Part shown: one piece after another, positions 27,639 to 36,372 of the stretch
How positions within the stretch are numbered: position 1 is the stretch's first letter
Layout of the letters: every line of letters starts with the position of its first letter
Assembly: GCA_963710865.1 (NCBI GenBank)
Contig: CAVQBR010000002.1
Location: 744,001 to 808,000, forward strand
Reading direction: 5' to 3'
DNA length: 64,000 bases
Origin: PRDV01 sp963710865
Lineage (GTDB): Bacteria; Babelota; Babeliae; Babelales; Babelaceae
Translations under genes and position numbers: made by a program
Notes under the pieces: model-generated
The model's input: the letters and a program-made list of their open reading frames with translations, nothing else
Told to the model about the DNA's origin: nothing
Databases searched by the model: none

Positions 27639-27893
27639 ATGGCAACGAGTAAATCTGGTGGTTCGACTTCGAATGGTAGAGATAGTATAGGTAAACGCTT
27701 AGGCGTCAAGCTCTATGGTGGCCAGAAAGTATCTGGTGGCGAAATTATTATACGTCAGAGAGGCACAAAAATTCATCCAGGTAAGAATGTAGGGATCGGT
27801 TCCGATTATACTATTTTTGCTTGCGCTCCGGGACTTATTAAGTTTCATTATGGACCAAAAGGACGAAAATACGTTTCAGTGGTTGCAGCTTAG
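27639..27893 (+). CDS. rpmA: 50S ribosomal protein L27
   Basis: 84 residues, the family's usual length. It starts MATSKSGGSTSNGRDSIGKR and contains KLYGGQKVSGGEIIIRQRGT, the L27 core that reaches the peptidyl-transferase centre. No N-terminal extension needing protease removal (as in Firmicutes) is present. SD AAAGGA. It usually follows rplU (L21), but no rplU is adjacent here, so the classical rplU-rpmA operon is split. Confidence 0.97.
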   Translation: MATSKSGGSTSNGRDSIGKRLGVKLYGGQKVSGGEIIIRQRGTKIHPGKNVGIGSDYTIFACAPGLIKFHYGPKGRKYVSVVAA

Positions 27894-27947
27894 TGAGACA
27901 TCGTTTATACTGCACATCAAGTTTTTAAGTTAAGGGTAGAGTTTTTT

Positions 27948-28877
27948 ATGATTAATCTGTTTAAACGTCAACACGGTCAACCAATCGATTTTCTTAAGTA
28001 TCGTTATATTTCAGCAGCTCTTTCCGCACTTATCCTCTTTGGTTTTGCAGGTGCTTATTTTTATAAGAAACTTACGACGGCAGATCATCATACCTTTAAT
28101 TACAGTGTAGACTTTACTGGCGGTATTCAGGCTCTTCTTTCATTTAATAAACCTGTTGAGGGTGAGAAGCTTGTCCATATTTTGGATGCAAAAGGATGGC
28201 CTGGTTCAGTAACGCGTGAATTTTCGCCTACTGAGCATTTAGTTCGTGTAAAAAAAGAAGCGAGCGATGTAGCACGAGAGGCTGAAAGTATCCGTAGTGC
28301 CTTATCCCAAGGTCTAGGAAGTGACTATACGATATCAATTTTGCAGACAGATAGCGTAGGAATGGCAACAGGATCTACCTTGCGGACACGTTCTTTGTGG
28401 GCGATTATTGTAGCTTTGGTTCTTATGCTTCTATATATTGCTATACGATTTTGGTCTTTTGCCTATGCTATGGGCGCTATTGTTTCATTATTTCATGATG
28501 CGATCGTTATTTTGGCTCTGTTCTTGATTACAGACAAAGAAATTTCTATGAACGTTATTGGTGCCATATTGGCAGTTCTTGGCTATTCTATTAATGATAC
28601 TATCGTTATATTTTCTCGTATTCGGGAAAATGTGAAGCGCCTTCCTGGCGAATCGATGTATAACGTTATCAATATAAGTATTACGGAAACATTAAGTCGT
28701 ACTATTTTAACGACATTTGCGACGACATTGGTTGTTATTGCACTCTTTATTTTTGGTGGAGAAACGTTACGAGATTTATCGTTGGCATTATTAGTGGGTA
28801 TAGTATTTGGTATTTACTCAACCATTTTTATTGCTACTCCTGTTCTTTATATGTTATATAAAGAACATAAAGCGTAA
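27948..28877 (+). CDS. secF: Protein translocase subunit SecF
   Basis: The 309-residue protein has the SecF layout: a first span near residues 22-43, the signature VDFTGGIQALLSF, a periplasmic domain to about 140, then five spans. The conserved GYSINDTIVIFSRIRENVKR block is present. With SecD it uses the proton-motive force to pull exported proteins across the inner membrane. It is stand-alone here; no secD lies next to it. It fits a lifestyle with heavy Sec export of ANK proteins. Confidence 0.95.
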   Translation: MINLFKRQHGQPIDFLKYRYISAALSALILFGFAGAYFYKKLTTADHHTFNYSVDFTGGIQALLSFNKPVEGEKLVHILDAKGWPGSVTREFSPTEHLVRVKKEASDVAREAESIRSALSQGLGSDYTISILQTDSVGMATGSTLRTRSLWAIIVALVLMLLYIAIRFWSFAYAMGAIVSLFHDAIVILALFLITDKEISMNVIGAILAVLGYSINDTIVIFSRIRENVKRLPGESMYNVINISITETLSRTILTTFATTLVVIALFIFGGETLRDLSLALLVGIVFGIYSTIFIATPVLYMLYKEHKA

Positions 28878-28978
28878 CTCTTTTACTACATTCAGGAATT
28901 TTAACAGACTTATACGTCTATATGCTGCAATGGCTGGTATTCTTTGCCATGCGCATTTTTTAAGGAGACATTTTTATT

Positions 28979-30268
28979 ATGAACGAACAGGAATTAAGAC
29001 AGCTTGGTCTTCAAGATTTACAATTACAAGCTCGTAAGATGGGGATTGTAGGCTCATCGCTTATGTCTAAGGAAGACCTCGTTAAAAATATACTGGACCT
29101 CTATCTTCATCCAGATAAGGAGTTGGAGGTTGAAGGAGTACTTGAGAAACTTCCTGATGGGTTTGGGTTTTTACGATCAGCAAAATATGATTATGTATCG
29201 GGCCCAGAGGATATTTATGTTTCTCCTTCCCAAATTAGACGTTTCAATTTACGGACCGGAGATACCGTTTCGGGAGTGATCCGTAAGCCGAAAGAGGGCG
29301 AAAAGTATTTTGCTTTGCTCAAAGTTAATCTGGTCAATTTTGTAGATCCAGCACTCTTGATAGACAGGACTCAGTTTGATCGTCTCTCTCCTCTCCATCC
29401 CAATCAAAAGTTTAATTTAGAATATAATCCAGCCTATCTTTCAACACGAATCATGGATCTATTTACACCTATAGGCAGAGGACAGCGTGGATTAATTGTT
29501 GCACCACCTAAAGCGGGTAAAACGATGCTCTTAAATGAGATCACGAAAACCCTTGCGGCGAATCATCCCGATGTATACCTCATTGTACTGCTTGTGGATG
29601 AACGACCAGAAGAAGTTGCCGATATGCGCCGTACGGTGAAAGGGAAACATGCAGAAGTTATTAGTTCGACATTTGATGAATCTGCAGAGCGTCACGTCCA
29701 AGTTGCAGAACTCGTGCTTGAAAAGGCAAAACGCCTCGTTGAAGTTGGTTCTCACGTAGTTATATTACTTGATTCCATTACCCGTCTTGCGCGTGCGTAT
29801 AATACGATTGCGCCAGCATCAGGTAAGGTCTTAACTGGTGGTATAGATGCGACAGCACTTCAACATCCAAAAAGATTTTTTGGAGCTGCACGTAACACAG
29901 AAGAGGGTGGCTCATTAACGATCATAGCTACCGTACTCGTAGAGACCGGTTCCCGTATGGACGAAGTTATTTATGAAGAGTTTAAAGGTACCGGTAATAT
30001 GGAAATGCATATGAGTCGTAAGCTTTCTAACCGACGTACATTTCCAGCGTTCGATCTGCTCCTTTCTGGTACTCGACGTGAAGAGTTATTACTACCTGAA
30101 GCTGAACTTAATAAGGTATGGGTTTTGCGTAAATTCCTCTCAGGTATGAATACCGTGGAAGGTATGGAGTTTCTGATCGACAAGATCAAAAAGTTTAAGA
30201 CGAATGAAGAGTTCCTCGAATCGATGAAGAAAAATGGTGGCGGCGGCGGAAGCTCTTCTGATAAGTAG
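28979..30268 (+). CDS. rho: Transcription termination factor Rho
   Basis: SD TTAAGGAGAC precedes the ATG. The 429-residue protein has the N-terminal helical domain (SKEDLVKNILDL), an OSB RNA-binding fold (GVLEKLPDGFGFLRS, EDIYVSPSQIRRF), Walker A APPKAGKT (175-182), Walker B VVILLDSITRLARAYN and the Q/R-loop LTGGID. It ends in a flexible GGGGGSSSDK tail. It is a hexameric RNA helicase that ends transcription. The last 40 codons are present again, decayed, at about 31835-32000. Confidence 0.97.
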   Translation: MNEQELRQLGLQDLQLQARKMGIVGSSLMSKEDLVKNILDLYLHPDKELEVEGVLEKLPDGFGFLRSAKYDYVSGPEDIYVSPSQIRRFNLRTGDTVSGVIRKPKEGEKYFALLKVNLVNFVDPALLIDRTQFDRLSPLHPNQKFNLEYNPAYLSTRIMDLFTPIGRGQRGLIVAPPKAGKTMLLNEITKTLAANHPDVYLIVLLVDERPEEVADMRRTVKGKHAEVISSTFDESAERHVQVAELVLEKAKRLVEVGSHVVILLDSITRLARAYNTIAPASGKVLTGGIDATALQHPKRFFGAARNTEEGGSLTIIATVLVETGSRMDEVIYEEFKGTGNMEMHMSRKLSNRRTFPAFDLLLSGTRREELLLPEAELNKVWVLRKFLSGMNTVEGMEFLIDKIKKFKTNEEFLESMKKNGGGGGSSSDK

Positions 30269-30520
30269 TCCGGGTATGTATGAGGTTTCTTGCCCCGTAG
30301 ACTTGGATGAGCTGTTGGGTGAGGCTGAGCTGTCAGATGTTTGAACATCCAAAAGATATCGTAGAAAATCAGAGCTGTCCTCTCTAAAGGGCAGCTTCCC
30401 GATACCAATGAGACTTAAATCCTTTTTGAGCATATAACGGGCGGTCCCTACTATCTTCTTGCACGATTTGTGAAGTCTCTTTTTTATCTACCTCACCTGA
30501 GATATTTTAGGGAGCAAATT
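30269..30520 (+). pseudogene. Remnant of an AAA-ATPase gene after rho
   Basis: This DNA aligns in order with 32000-32320, the 5' part of the intact ATPase locus: AAAGATATCGTAGAAAATCA with the intact TTAAGATATTGTAGAAAAAT; then CCTACTATCTTCTTGCACGA against the SYYFLSRPRR coding; then TTTGTGAAGTCTCTTTTTTA against RFGKSLLL. Frames are broken and most of the gene is lost at about 30515. It is the left copy of a duplication that now flanks the next ANK gene. Confidence 0.6.
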
Positions 30521-30580
30521 GATACTATGTGAAGTCTCATCGAATTTCGAAGCTGCCAGTTGCAAAAGTGTCCTCCATTA

Positions 30581-31627
30581 TTATGAGGATTTATCTGCGT
30601 GTTTCCAGAGGCTCCTTATAATTGCCGCATATCTTTTTCTTAGTTCAGCATTTGAAGGTTGGCCTCTTTCTCTTGCACAGCCTGCGTCTTGTTCTACTGC
30701 TATATCCAAAGGAGTTAGTTCCCCATTTCTTAGCTGTTCTGCACCGGCTTCTAATAAAATGTTAACGGTAACATCATTACCTGCACGAGCTGCCCAATGC
30801 AAAGGGGTCCATCCATTATTATCTCGTTTATCCATCGCCGCGCCTGATGATAATAATCTCTGAACTACTTTCGGATCGCCATAATGAGATGCCAAAAGCA
30901 AGGGCGTCGCTCCGCGGTCGGTGGTTGCATTTATCTTAGCATCTGCTTGCAATAATATTTCAATTACATCAAATACAGTTGCTTTCTTGCTGACCACTGC
31001 TTTATGTAAGGCTATTTCTCCAGATAAATCGGTTATATTTACCGATGCGCCTGCACTTAGTAGTCTTTTAACTATAGAGGCCTCGCAATTCAAGGCTGCA
31101 TAATGCAAAGCTGTAGATCCTGATGGATCGCGTTTATCTACCCATGCTCCTGCGGTAAGTAATCTTTCAACCACAGATAACTCGCAAGTCAGGGCAGCGC
31201 GATGCAACGGAGTAAGGCACAGTGGCCTATCTTCATCTAGCCCCTTTGCTAAGAGCGCTCCAGCAAGATCATAGTGTTCATTCTCAGCTGCTAGGTCGCA
31301 CGGCGTTTTTCCGTTTCTATTAATTTTATCTTTATTTGCACCTGTTGCCAGTAGGTGGAGTGCCAGCGGCATATCCCCAATGCTAGCTGCAAAATGGAGA
31401 GGGGAATTGCCATTCTCATATTGGATCTCACTGAGGAGGATGGCAAGCTTGCAATTTCTTACGTCCATCGATTCTAAAGAAAGGTGACTGGAAGCATCAT
31501 TGTAAATTGTTAAGTGCTGATGAAACTCATCTTTCTGAGTCTCAGCCAGTATCGATGCCATTCCTACGATTGATTTATAGCTTACTAAAAGTGGTGCTAT
31601 CGCAAGGAAGAGCAGTTTGTTGTTCAT
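30581..31627 (-). CDS. Sec-exported ankyrin-repeat protein (348 aa)
   Basis: The ATG at 31627 has SD GAGAGGAG and a signal peptide (MNNKLLFLAIAPLLVSYKSIVG); the longer frame from 31699 overlaps the promoter and is rejected. After an N-terminal segment of about 70 residues there are about seven ankyrin repeats (NGNSPLHFAASIGDMPLALH, GSTALHYAALNCEASIVKRL, GWTPLHWAARAGNDVTVNIL). The C-terminal end (ELRKRYAAIIRSL) is shared with the two ANK genes at 33825 and 35057, so the three form a subfamily without the F-box-like module. It sits between two copies of a rho-tail/ATPase segment. Confidence 0.88.
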   Translation of the reverse strand: MNNKLLFLAIAPLLVSYKSIVGMASILAETQKDEFHQHLTIYNDASSHLSLESMDVRNCKLAILLSEIQYENGNSPLHFAASIGDMPLALHLLATGANKDKINRNGKTPCDLAAENEHYDLAGALLAKGLDEDRPLCLTPLHRAALTCELSVVERLLTAGAWVDKRDPSGSTALHYAALNCEASIVKRLLSAGASVNITDLSGEIALHKAVVSKKATVFDVIEILLQADAKINATTDRGATPLLLASHYGDPKVVQRLLSSGAAMDKRDNNGWTPLHWAARAGNDVTVNILLEAGAEQLRNGELTPLDIAVEQDAGCARERGQPSNAELRKRYAAIIRSLWKHADKSS

Positions 31628-31671
31628 TGAACTCCTCTCAAGCCTATATATTGAAACTCTAATAATAGTTA

Positions 31672-31699
31672 GTTCTAGTCTATTTGCATGTTTTGTCAA
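31672..31699 (-). promoter_or_regulatory. Promoter of the ANK gene at 30581-31627
   Basis: TTGACA (31694-31699), 16-bp spacer, TAGAAC (31672-31677) on the minus strand. The -35 and flanking CAAAA(C/T)ATGC are shared with the promoters at 34889 and 36130. Confidence 0.6.
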
Positions 31700-31834
31700 G
31701 TTTTTATGTGCAACGATTGGATAGAATAGGCTTCCTTAGCGGGCGAATTGCGGATTCGTTTTCGAATCGTTATCGCAGATAGTATGAGACGGTCCATCTC
31801 TTTCTTTGACTTCTTCTGGATTGTTTCAATCATC

Positions 31835-32000
31835 ATCACGTTGTCGTGAAGAGCCCTAGTTGTCAGCTAACCGCAATAAGGTGGCCTGCTTGACAAATTC
31901 CTAGTAGGTGTGAGTATTGTAGATGATATAGAGCTTCTGATCGACAAGATCAAAAAGCTCAAGATGAACGGAAGGTTTTTTAGATTCGATGAAAAAATGG
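31835..32000 (+). repeat. Decayed duplicate of the rho 3' end
   Basis: Twenty bases (TTCTGATCGACAAGATCAAA, from 31935) are identical to rho at 30170, and similarity extends both ways in the same order (CGTGAAGAG, AATAAGG, AAATTCCT). In the ATPase frame it still reads ELLIDKIKKLKMN against Rho EFLIDKIKKFKTN. It makes an artificial N-terminal extension on the ATPase ORF. No promoter is evident in it. Confidence 0.75.
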
Positions 32001-32128
32001 TGTTTGAAGGTCTTCTGATAACTATCATTAGAGATTCAAAGCTGTCTTGTATTGACTTCAATAAATTAGCTGAATTAAGATATTGTAGAAAAATCAAAAA
32101 TGTCCTATTCTTAACTGGGAGGACAGCT

Positions 32129-33694
32129 ATGAAAGAAAAACTACCTATTGGAATTCAATCATTCTCACAGATGATTGAAGAAGATTATGTCTACATCGAC
32201 AAAACAAAGTATATTCTGGATCTTATAAAAGGTGGATCCTACTATTTTCTTTCGCGCCCGAGACGATTTGGTAAGTCTCTTCTCCTATCGACTTTGCATG
32301 AGATATTTTCTGGAAAGCGGCACCTGTTTGATTCTCTTGATATAGCTCAGTCAGATTATAATTGGCCCGAGTATCCTGTCGTACATATGAGTTTTGCCTC
32401 AATGAATGTGGATAGTCCGCAGTCATTATTGGCAGCTTTGGATTGGACTCTGCAGAAACAGGCAGAGAAGCATAATATCACTATTTCTGATGCTCCTACT
32501 CCAAAACTGAAGTTTATTGCTCTCATAGAGAGGCTAGCGATAAAAAGTCGTGTGGTTATTTTGATAGATGAGTATGATCACCCCATAATTAATAATCTCA
32601 AGAATCTTGCTTTAGCTGAAGAATGTCGTCAAGAACTTCATAATTTTCTTATTGTTCTTAAAGATCTTGCTGATTCTATTAAATTTGTCTTTATTACTGG
32701 TGTTTCAAGACTTTCAAAGACTTCAATTTTCTCTGGGCTTAATAACCTTAATGATTTAACCTTAACAAAAAACGCTGCCCTTCTGGTGGGGTATACTGAG
32801 CGCGAGATTAGATATTATTTCAATGACCACCTTCATAAGATAGCTGAGCAGCAAAATATTAGCTTCGAAACCCTCATGGGCAAGGTCCAAGAATGGTACA
32901 ACGGGTATCGATTTGTTGAAGAAAGCCTTATGGAAGAGAAAATTTATAATCCTACGTCTGTGCTTTTTTACTTGTATAATGCAAAATTTCTTAATTATTG
33001 GGCTGATACTGGTACGCCCTCGTTTGTTGCACATTTTATTAAAAACCAAAATTATCCGATACCGGAGATTGATGGATCGTGTGCTAATTATAATGCGACT
33101 GTTTCCTATGAACTTGATAAGCTTGAGCTTATTCCACTCCTCTGGCAAACGGGATATTTAACTATACGTTCCTATAATCCAGAAACACAGAATTATACGC
33201 TTACCTATCCAAATCGAGAAATACGTGAGTCCTTTTTGTCCTATTTGTTGAGCGAGCAAACTCACGTTCATATGGCGACAATTTCTTATTCTTTACTTAA
33301 AATTAAAAAGTCGATCGCAAATAATGATCTGATCTCATTCTTTAAACATCTTGGGCACTTTTTTGCCGACATACCATATACCATCCAAATCCCTCAGGAA
33401 AAGTATTATCAATCTAACTTTTACATGATTTTGCGAGCCTTGGGTGCTGATGTGCAAGTTGAAGTGGTCACTAATAATGGAAGAATAGATGCGGTCCTTG
33501 AATCTTCGACTACCATCTATTTATTTGAGTTTAAAATTGATAGCCCCGCAGAGCAAGCACTTCAACAAATTATTGAAAAACAATATTACCAAAAATATGT
33601 TTCGAGTAGCAAGCAGCTAGTGCTTGTTGGAGCAGAGTTTTCGTCAGAAACGAGAAACATCAAAAGCTGGGTTGCTCAAGAAGTTGCTAGCTGA
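32129..33694 (+). CDS. AAA-ATPase with C-terminal PD-(D/E)XK nuclease-like domain (PF09820/PF08011 type)
   Basis: I start at the ATG at 32129, which follows GGGAGGAC; 73 earlier in-frame codons are mostly decayed rho tail. The 521-residue protein opens with the family signature (LPIGIQSFSQMIEEDYVYID, then KT). Walker A is RRFGKS (45-50) and Walker B VVILIDEYD (142-150). The C-terminus holds a PD-(D/E)XK-type core (GRIDAVLES...YLFEFKI). Such proteins are abundant in host-associated bacteria; their role is unproven, probably nucleic-acid related and mobile. Decayed sequence from the same locus lies just after rho. Confidence 0.85.
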   Translation: MKEKLPIGIQSFSQMIEEDYVYIDKTKYILDLIKGGSYYFLSRPRRFGKSLLLSTLHEIFSGKRHLFDSLDIAQSDYNWPEYPVVHMSFASMNVDSPQSLLAALDWTLQKQAEKHNITISDAPTPKLKFIALIERLAIKSRVVILIDEYDHPIINNLKNLALAEECRQELHNFLIVLKDLADSIKFVFITGVSRLSKTSIFSGLNNLNDLTLTKNAALLVGYTEREIRYYFNDHLHKIAEQQNISFETLMGKVQEWYNGYRFVEESLMEEKIYNPTSVLFYLYNAKFLNYWADTGTPSFVAHFIKNQNYPIPEIDGSCANYNATVSYELDKLELIPLLWQTGYLTIRSYNPETQNYTLTYPNREIRESFLSYLLSEQTHVHMATISYSLLKIKKSIANNDLISFFKHLGHFFADIPYTIQIPQEKYYQSNFYMILRALGADVQVEVVTNNGRIDAVLESSTTIYLFEFKIDSPAEQALQQIIEKQYYQKYVSSSKQLVLVGAEFSSETRNIKSWVAQEVAS

Positions 33695-33824
33695 GGGGGC
33701 TGTCTCTATTTATAAACCTTAAACTGAATTGAATGTTTATACGATTGCGCACCTGTTGATCCATAAATTCGGCCACATTGCCGGTTGCCAAGGTGCAAAT
33801 GGGTCATTTCAGTTATCAGACTAT

Positions 33825-34838
33825 TTATCTCTGGGCTATAGTTGAGAGTCTCTGAATAACTGCAGCATATCTTGTTCTTATTTCAGAAGTATCCGAGTTA
33901 TCGCCCATTTTCGCATATTCTGCATATTTGTTTTCTGCCAATTTCAACGGCGTTTCTCCCAGCCTATCTGGCCGCTGTTGTGCGCCGGCTGCTAATAAAA
34001 TGTCAACTATAACACCATTGCCTTCATGCGCTGCCTCATGCAGGGGTGTACGGTCCCAATTATCACAAGTATCTATCTCAGCACCGAATTCTAATAATTT
34101 CTGAACTACCATTGGACGGGGATACTGGCATGCCAGATGCAAGGGTGTCGCCCCGTTGTGCTCTGTCGCATTTATCTCTGCGCCTGCTCTCAATAATTTT
34201 TCAGTTATAGATGCTTCACTGCTATGTGCCGCTTTGTGCAAGGCTGTATTTCCAGATAAATCGGTTGCAGTCACTGATGCGCCCGCGGCTAGTAATATGT
34301 CAACTATAGCTGTATGACCACTGAAGGCTGCATAGTGCAAGGCTGTAGATCTACTTAAATCGGGTTTATCTACCCATGCGCCTGCTGCTAGTAATCTTTC
34401 AACTATAGATAGCTTGCCAGTCCAGGCAGCCCAATGCAGGGGAGTAAAATAGAGCTGAGAATTTTCATCTATTGCTTTTGTTAAGAGTGCTCCAGCGAGC
34501 TCATAATGGCCATTTGCAACTGCAAGGTCGCACGGCGTCTTTCTCTGGCCATTCGTTTGGGTTTTATATGCGCCCTGCGCAAGAAGATGGAAAGCGAGTG
34601 GCATATCCCCAATGCTAGCTACAAAATGTAAGGGTGCATTGCCATTTGCATATTTAAGTTCTTTCAGAAGGAGAGCTAGCTCGCCATTTCTTTGGTCCAT
34701 TGGTACTGAAGAAAGACGACTGGAAGCTTGGAGAAAGTCTTGTGTCTGTGCTTCATCCAATACTATCTCCATTCCCTGGATTGATTTATGACTTGCTAGT
34801 AGTGCTATTGCTGTAAGGAAGAATATTTTTTTGTACAT
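33825..34838 (-). CDS. Sec-exported ankyrin-repeat protein (337 aa), tandem copy A
   Basis: The signal peptide is MYKKIFFLTAIALLASHKSIQG. About seven ankyrin repeats follow from residue 70 (NGNAPLHFVASIGDMPLAFH, RSTALHYAAFSGHTAIVDIL, NWDRTPLHEAAHEGNGVIVD), then a helical end (SEIRTRYAAVIQRLSTIAQR). It differs from copy B mainly by scattered substitutions and near residues 300-320, where the linker before the end is rebuilt. Own promoter at 34889. Function unknown beyond protein binding. Confidence 0.88.
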   Translation of the reverse strand: MYKKIFFLTAIALLASHKSIQGMEIVLDEAQTQDFLQASSRLSSVPMDQRNGELALLLKELKYANGNAPLHFVASIGDMPLAFHLLAQGAYKTQTNGQRKTPCDLAVANGHYELAGALLTKAIDENSQLYFTPLHWAAWTGKLSIVERLLAAGAWVDKPDLSRSTALHYAAFSGHTAIVDILLAAGASVTATDLSGNTALHKAAHSSEASITEKLLRAGAEINATEHNGATPLHLACQYPRPMVVQKLLEFGAEIDTCDNWDRTPLHEAAHEGNGVIVDILLAAGAQQRPDRLGETPLKLAENKYAEYAKMGDNSDTSEIRTRYAAVIQRLSTIAQR

Positions 34839-34888
34839 GGGATCCTTTCAAAAGACTGTATGATAGATACGAATACCAATAATAATTG

Positions 34889-34916
34889 ATTGTATTCTAA
34901 TGGCATATTTTGTCAA
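34889..34916 (-). promoter_or_regulatory. Promoter of ANK copy A
   Basis: TTGACA (34911-34916), 16-bp spacer, TACAAT (34889-34894) on the minus strand; about 50 bp ahead of the ATG. Confidence 0.65.
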
Positions 34917-34997
34917 GTTTTTATTATGTTTTGTGTTGTGATGGAAAATTGGTTTCCGAACGTAGCCCGATAGACTTGCGGCCCTGGCTGAAGCTGG

Positions 34998-35041
34998 TCA
35001 ACGTACGCATCAAGCGCCGTCCTTTGGGGCGGCGCCGTTGA
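34998..35041. repeat. Palindromic element between the tandem ANK genes
   Basis: TCAACG and CGTTGA form the ends. Inside, GCGCCG (35014-35019) and CGGCGC (35030-35035) form a GC-rich hairpin (with CC/GG inside). It is preceded by AGCTGG. A related element is at 37486-37519. The high GC stands out from the AT-rich surroundings. It may be a REP/MITE-like repeat. Confidence 0.5.
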
Positions 35042-35056
35042 CTATTATCAGACTAT

Positions 35057-36079
35057 TTATCTCTGGGCTATAGTTGAGAGTCTCTGAATAACTGCAGCAT
35101 ATCTTCTTCTTATTTCAGAAGTATCCGAGCTACCAACTATTGCTGCATATCTTGGATCCCCTTTTCCTGCTTTTTCTGCCAAATTCAACGGTGTTTCTCC
35201 TAGCCTATTTGACTGCTGTTTTGCGCCGGCTTCTAATAAAATGTCAACTATAACATCATCGCCTCGGTACGCTGCCTCATGCAGGGGAGTATGGTCCAAG
35301 TTATCACAAGCATCTATCTCCGCACCGAATTCTAATAATTTCTGAACTACTACTGGATAGCCATACTTGCATGCCAGATGCAAGGGTGTCGCCCCGGTGT
35401 CCTCTGTCGCATTTATATCTGCACCTGCTCGCAATAATTTTTCAGTTATAGATGCTTCATTGCTCTTTGCTGCCTTGTGCAAGACTGTTTTTCCAGATAA
35501 ATCGGTTGCAGTCACTGAAGCACCCGCAGCTAGTAATATGCCAACTATAGATGTATGACCACTAAAGGCTGCATAGTGCAAGGCTGTAGATCTAGTTAAA
35601 TCGGGTGTATCTACCCATGCACCTGCGGCCAGTAATCTTTCAACTATAGATAGTTTGCCAGTCCAGGCAGCGCAATGCAGGGGAGTAAAATAGAGCGGAG
35701 AATTTTCATTTATTTCTTTTCTTAAGAGTGCTCCAGCGAGCTCAAAATGACCATTTTCAACTGCAAGGTCGCACGGCGTCTTTCTATGGCCATTCGTTTG
35801 GGTTTTATCTGCGCCCTGCGCAAGTAGATGGAAAGCGAGTGGCATATCCCCAATGCTCGCTGCAAAATGTAAGGGTGTATTGCCATTTGCATATTTAAGT
35901 TCTTTCAGAAGGAGGGCTAGCTCGCCATTTCTTTGATCCATTGGCACTGAAGAAAGGCGACTGGAGGCTTGGAGAAAGTCTTGTGTCTGTGCTTTATCCA
36001 ATATTATCTCCATTCCCTGGATTGATTTATGACTTGCTAGTAGTGCTATTGCTGTAATGAAGAATATTTTTTTGTACAT
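35057..36079 (-). CDS. Sec-exported ankyrin-repeat protein (340 aa), tandem copy B
   Basis: Signal peptide MYKKIFFITAIALLASHKSIQG. Same array as copy A (NGNTPLHFAASIGDMPLAFH, RSTALHYAAFSGHTSIVGIL, HTPLHEAAYRGDDVIVDILL), and the same end (SEIRRRYAAVIQRLSTIAQR). It carries a slightly different linker (KAGKGDPRYAAIVGSSDT) where copy A has KYAEYAKMGDNSDT. Own promoter at 36130. The two copies may vary binding specificity or dosage. Confidence 0.88.
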   Translation of the reverse strand: MYKKIFFITAIALLASHKSIQGMEIILDKAQTQDFLQASSRLSSVPMDQRNGELALLLKELKYANGNTPLHFAASIGDMPLAFHLLAQGADKTQTNGHRKTPCDLAVENGHFELAGALLRKEINENSPLYFTPLHCAAWTGKLSIVERLLAAGAWVDTPDLTRSTALHYAAFSGHTSIVGILLAAGASVTATDLSGKTVLHKAAKSNEASITEKLLRAGADINATEDTGATPLHLACKYGYPVVVQKLLEFGAEIDACDNLDHTPLHEAAYRGDDVIVDILLEAGAKQQSNRLGETPLNLAEKAGKGDPRYAAIVGSSDTSEIRRRYAAVIQRLSTIAQR

Positions 36080-36129
36080 GGGATCCTTTCAAAAGACTTT
36101 ATGATAAATACAAATACCAATAATAACTC

Positions 36130-36157
36130 ATTGTATTCTAATTGCATATTTTGTCAA
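36130..36157 (-). promoter_or_regulatory. Promoter of ANK copy B
   Basis: TTGACA (36152-36157), 16-bp spacer, TACAAT (36130-36135) on the minus strand, as in copy A. Confidence 0.65.
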
Positions 36158-36372
36158 ATTTTTATTATGTTTTGTTTTGTAATGGAAAATTGGTTTCTGA
36201 CTAGATTGATCATGTAAAGTGGTACGAGTTTGATTAGCCTGCGAACTACCCAAATAAGAACCAGAGCAATAAAGGAGGATCTGAGCCATGATAAACGTTT
36301 TTCGGGGAAACTGCCGTTGAAGATAATATTTCTCGAGGCTACGGGAAAATATCTAGGGTAAAATCTGACCAT
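36154..36372 (-). CDS. Doubtful small membrane ORF after tsaD
   Basis: A 72-codon ORF overlaps the tsaD 3' end by 34 bp. It has one hydrophobic stretch (FIALVLIWVVRRLIKLVPLY) and basic flanks. No SD precedes the ATG and no family is recognised. It is the only candidate in the 36158-36338 spacer and may be chance. Confidence 0.2.
   Translation of the reverse strand: MVRFYPRYFPVASRNIIFNGSFPEKRLSWLRSSFIALVLIWVVRRLIKLVPLYMINLVRNQFSITKQNIIKI

Larger units (their letters stand above)
33813..36160. repeat. Tandem duplication carrying two nearly identical ANK genes
   Basis: Unit A (33813 to about 34920) and unit B (35045 to about 36160) match through coding, 3' end and promoter (for example TTATCAGACTATTTATCTCT at both 3' ends). 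They are separated by about 125 bp that contain a palindromic element. The high identity marks a recent event. Confidence 0.8.

Noticed and set aside
31910..32128. N-terminal extension of the PD-(D/E)XK ATPase
   Set aside because: These codons derive in large part from a decayed duplicate of the rho 3' end; the family signature and a good SD begin at 32129.
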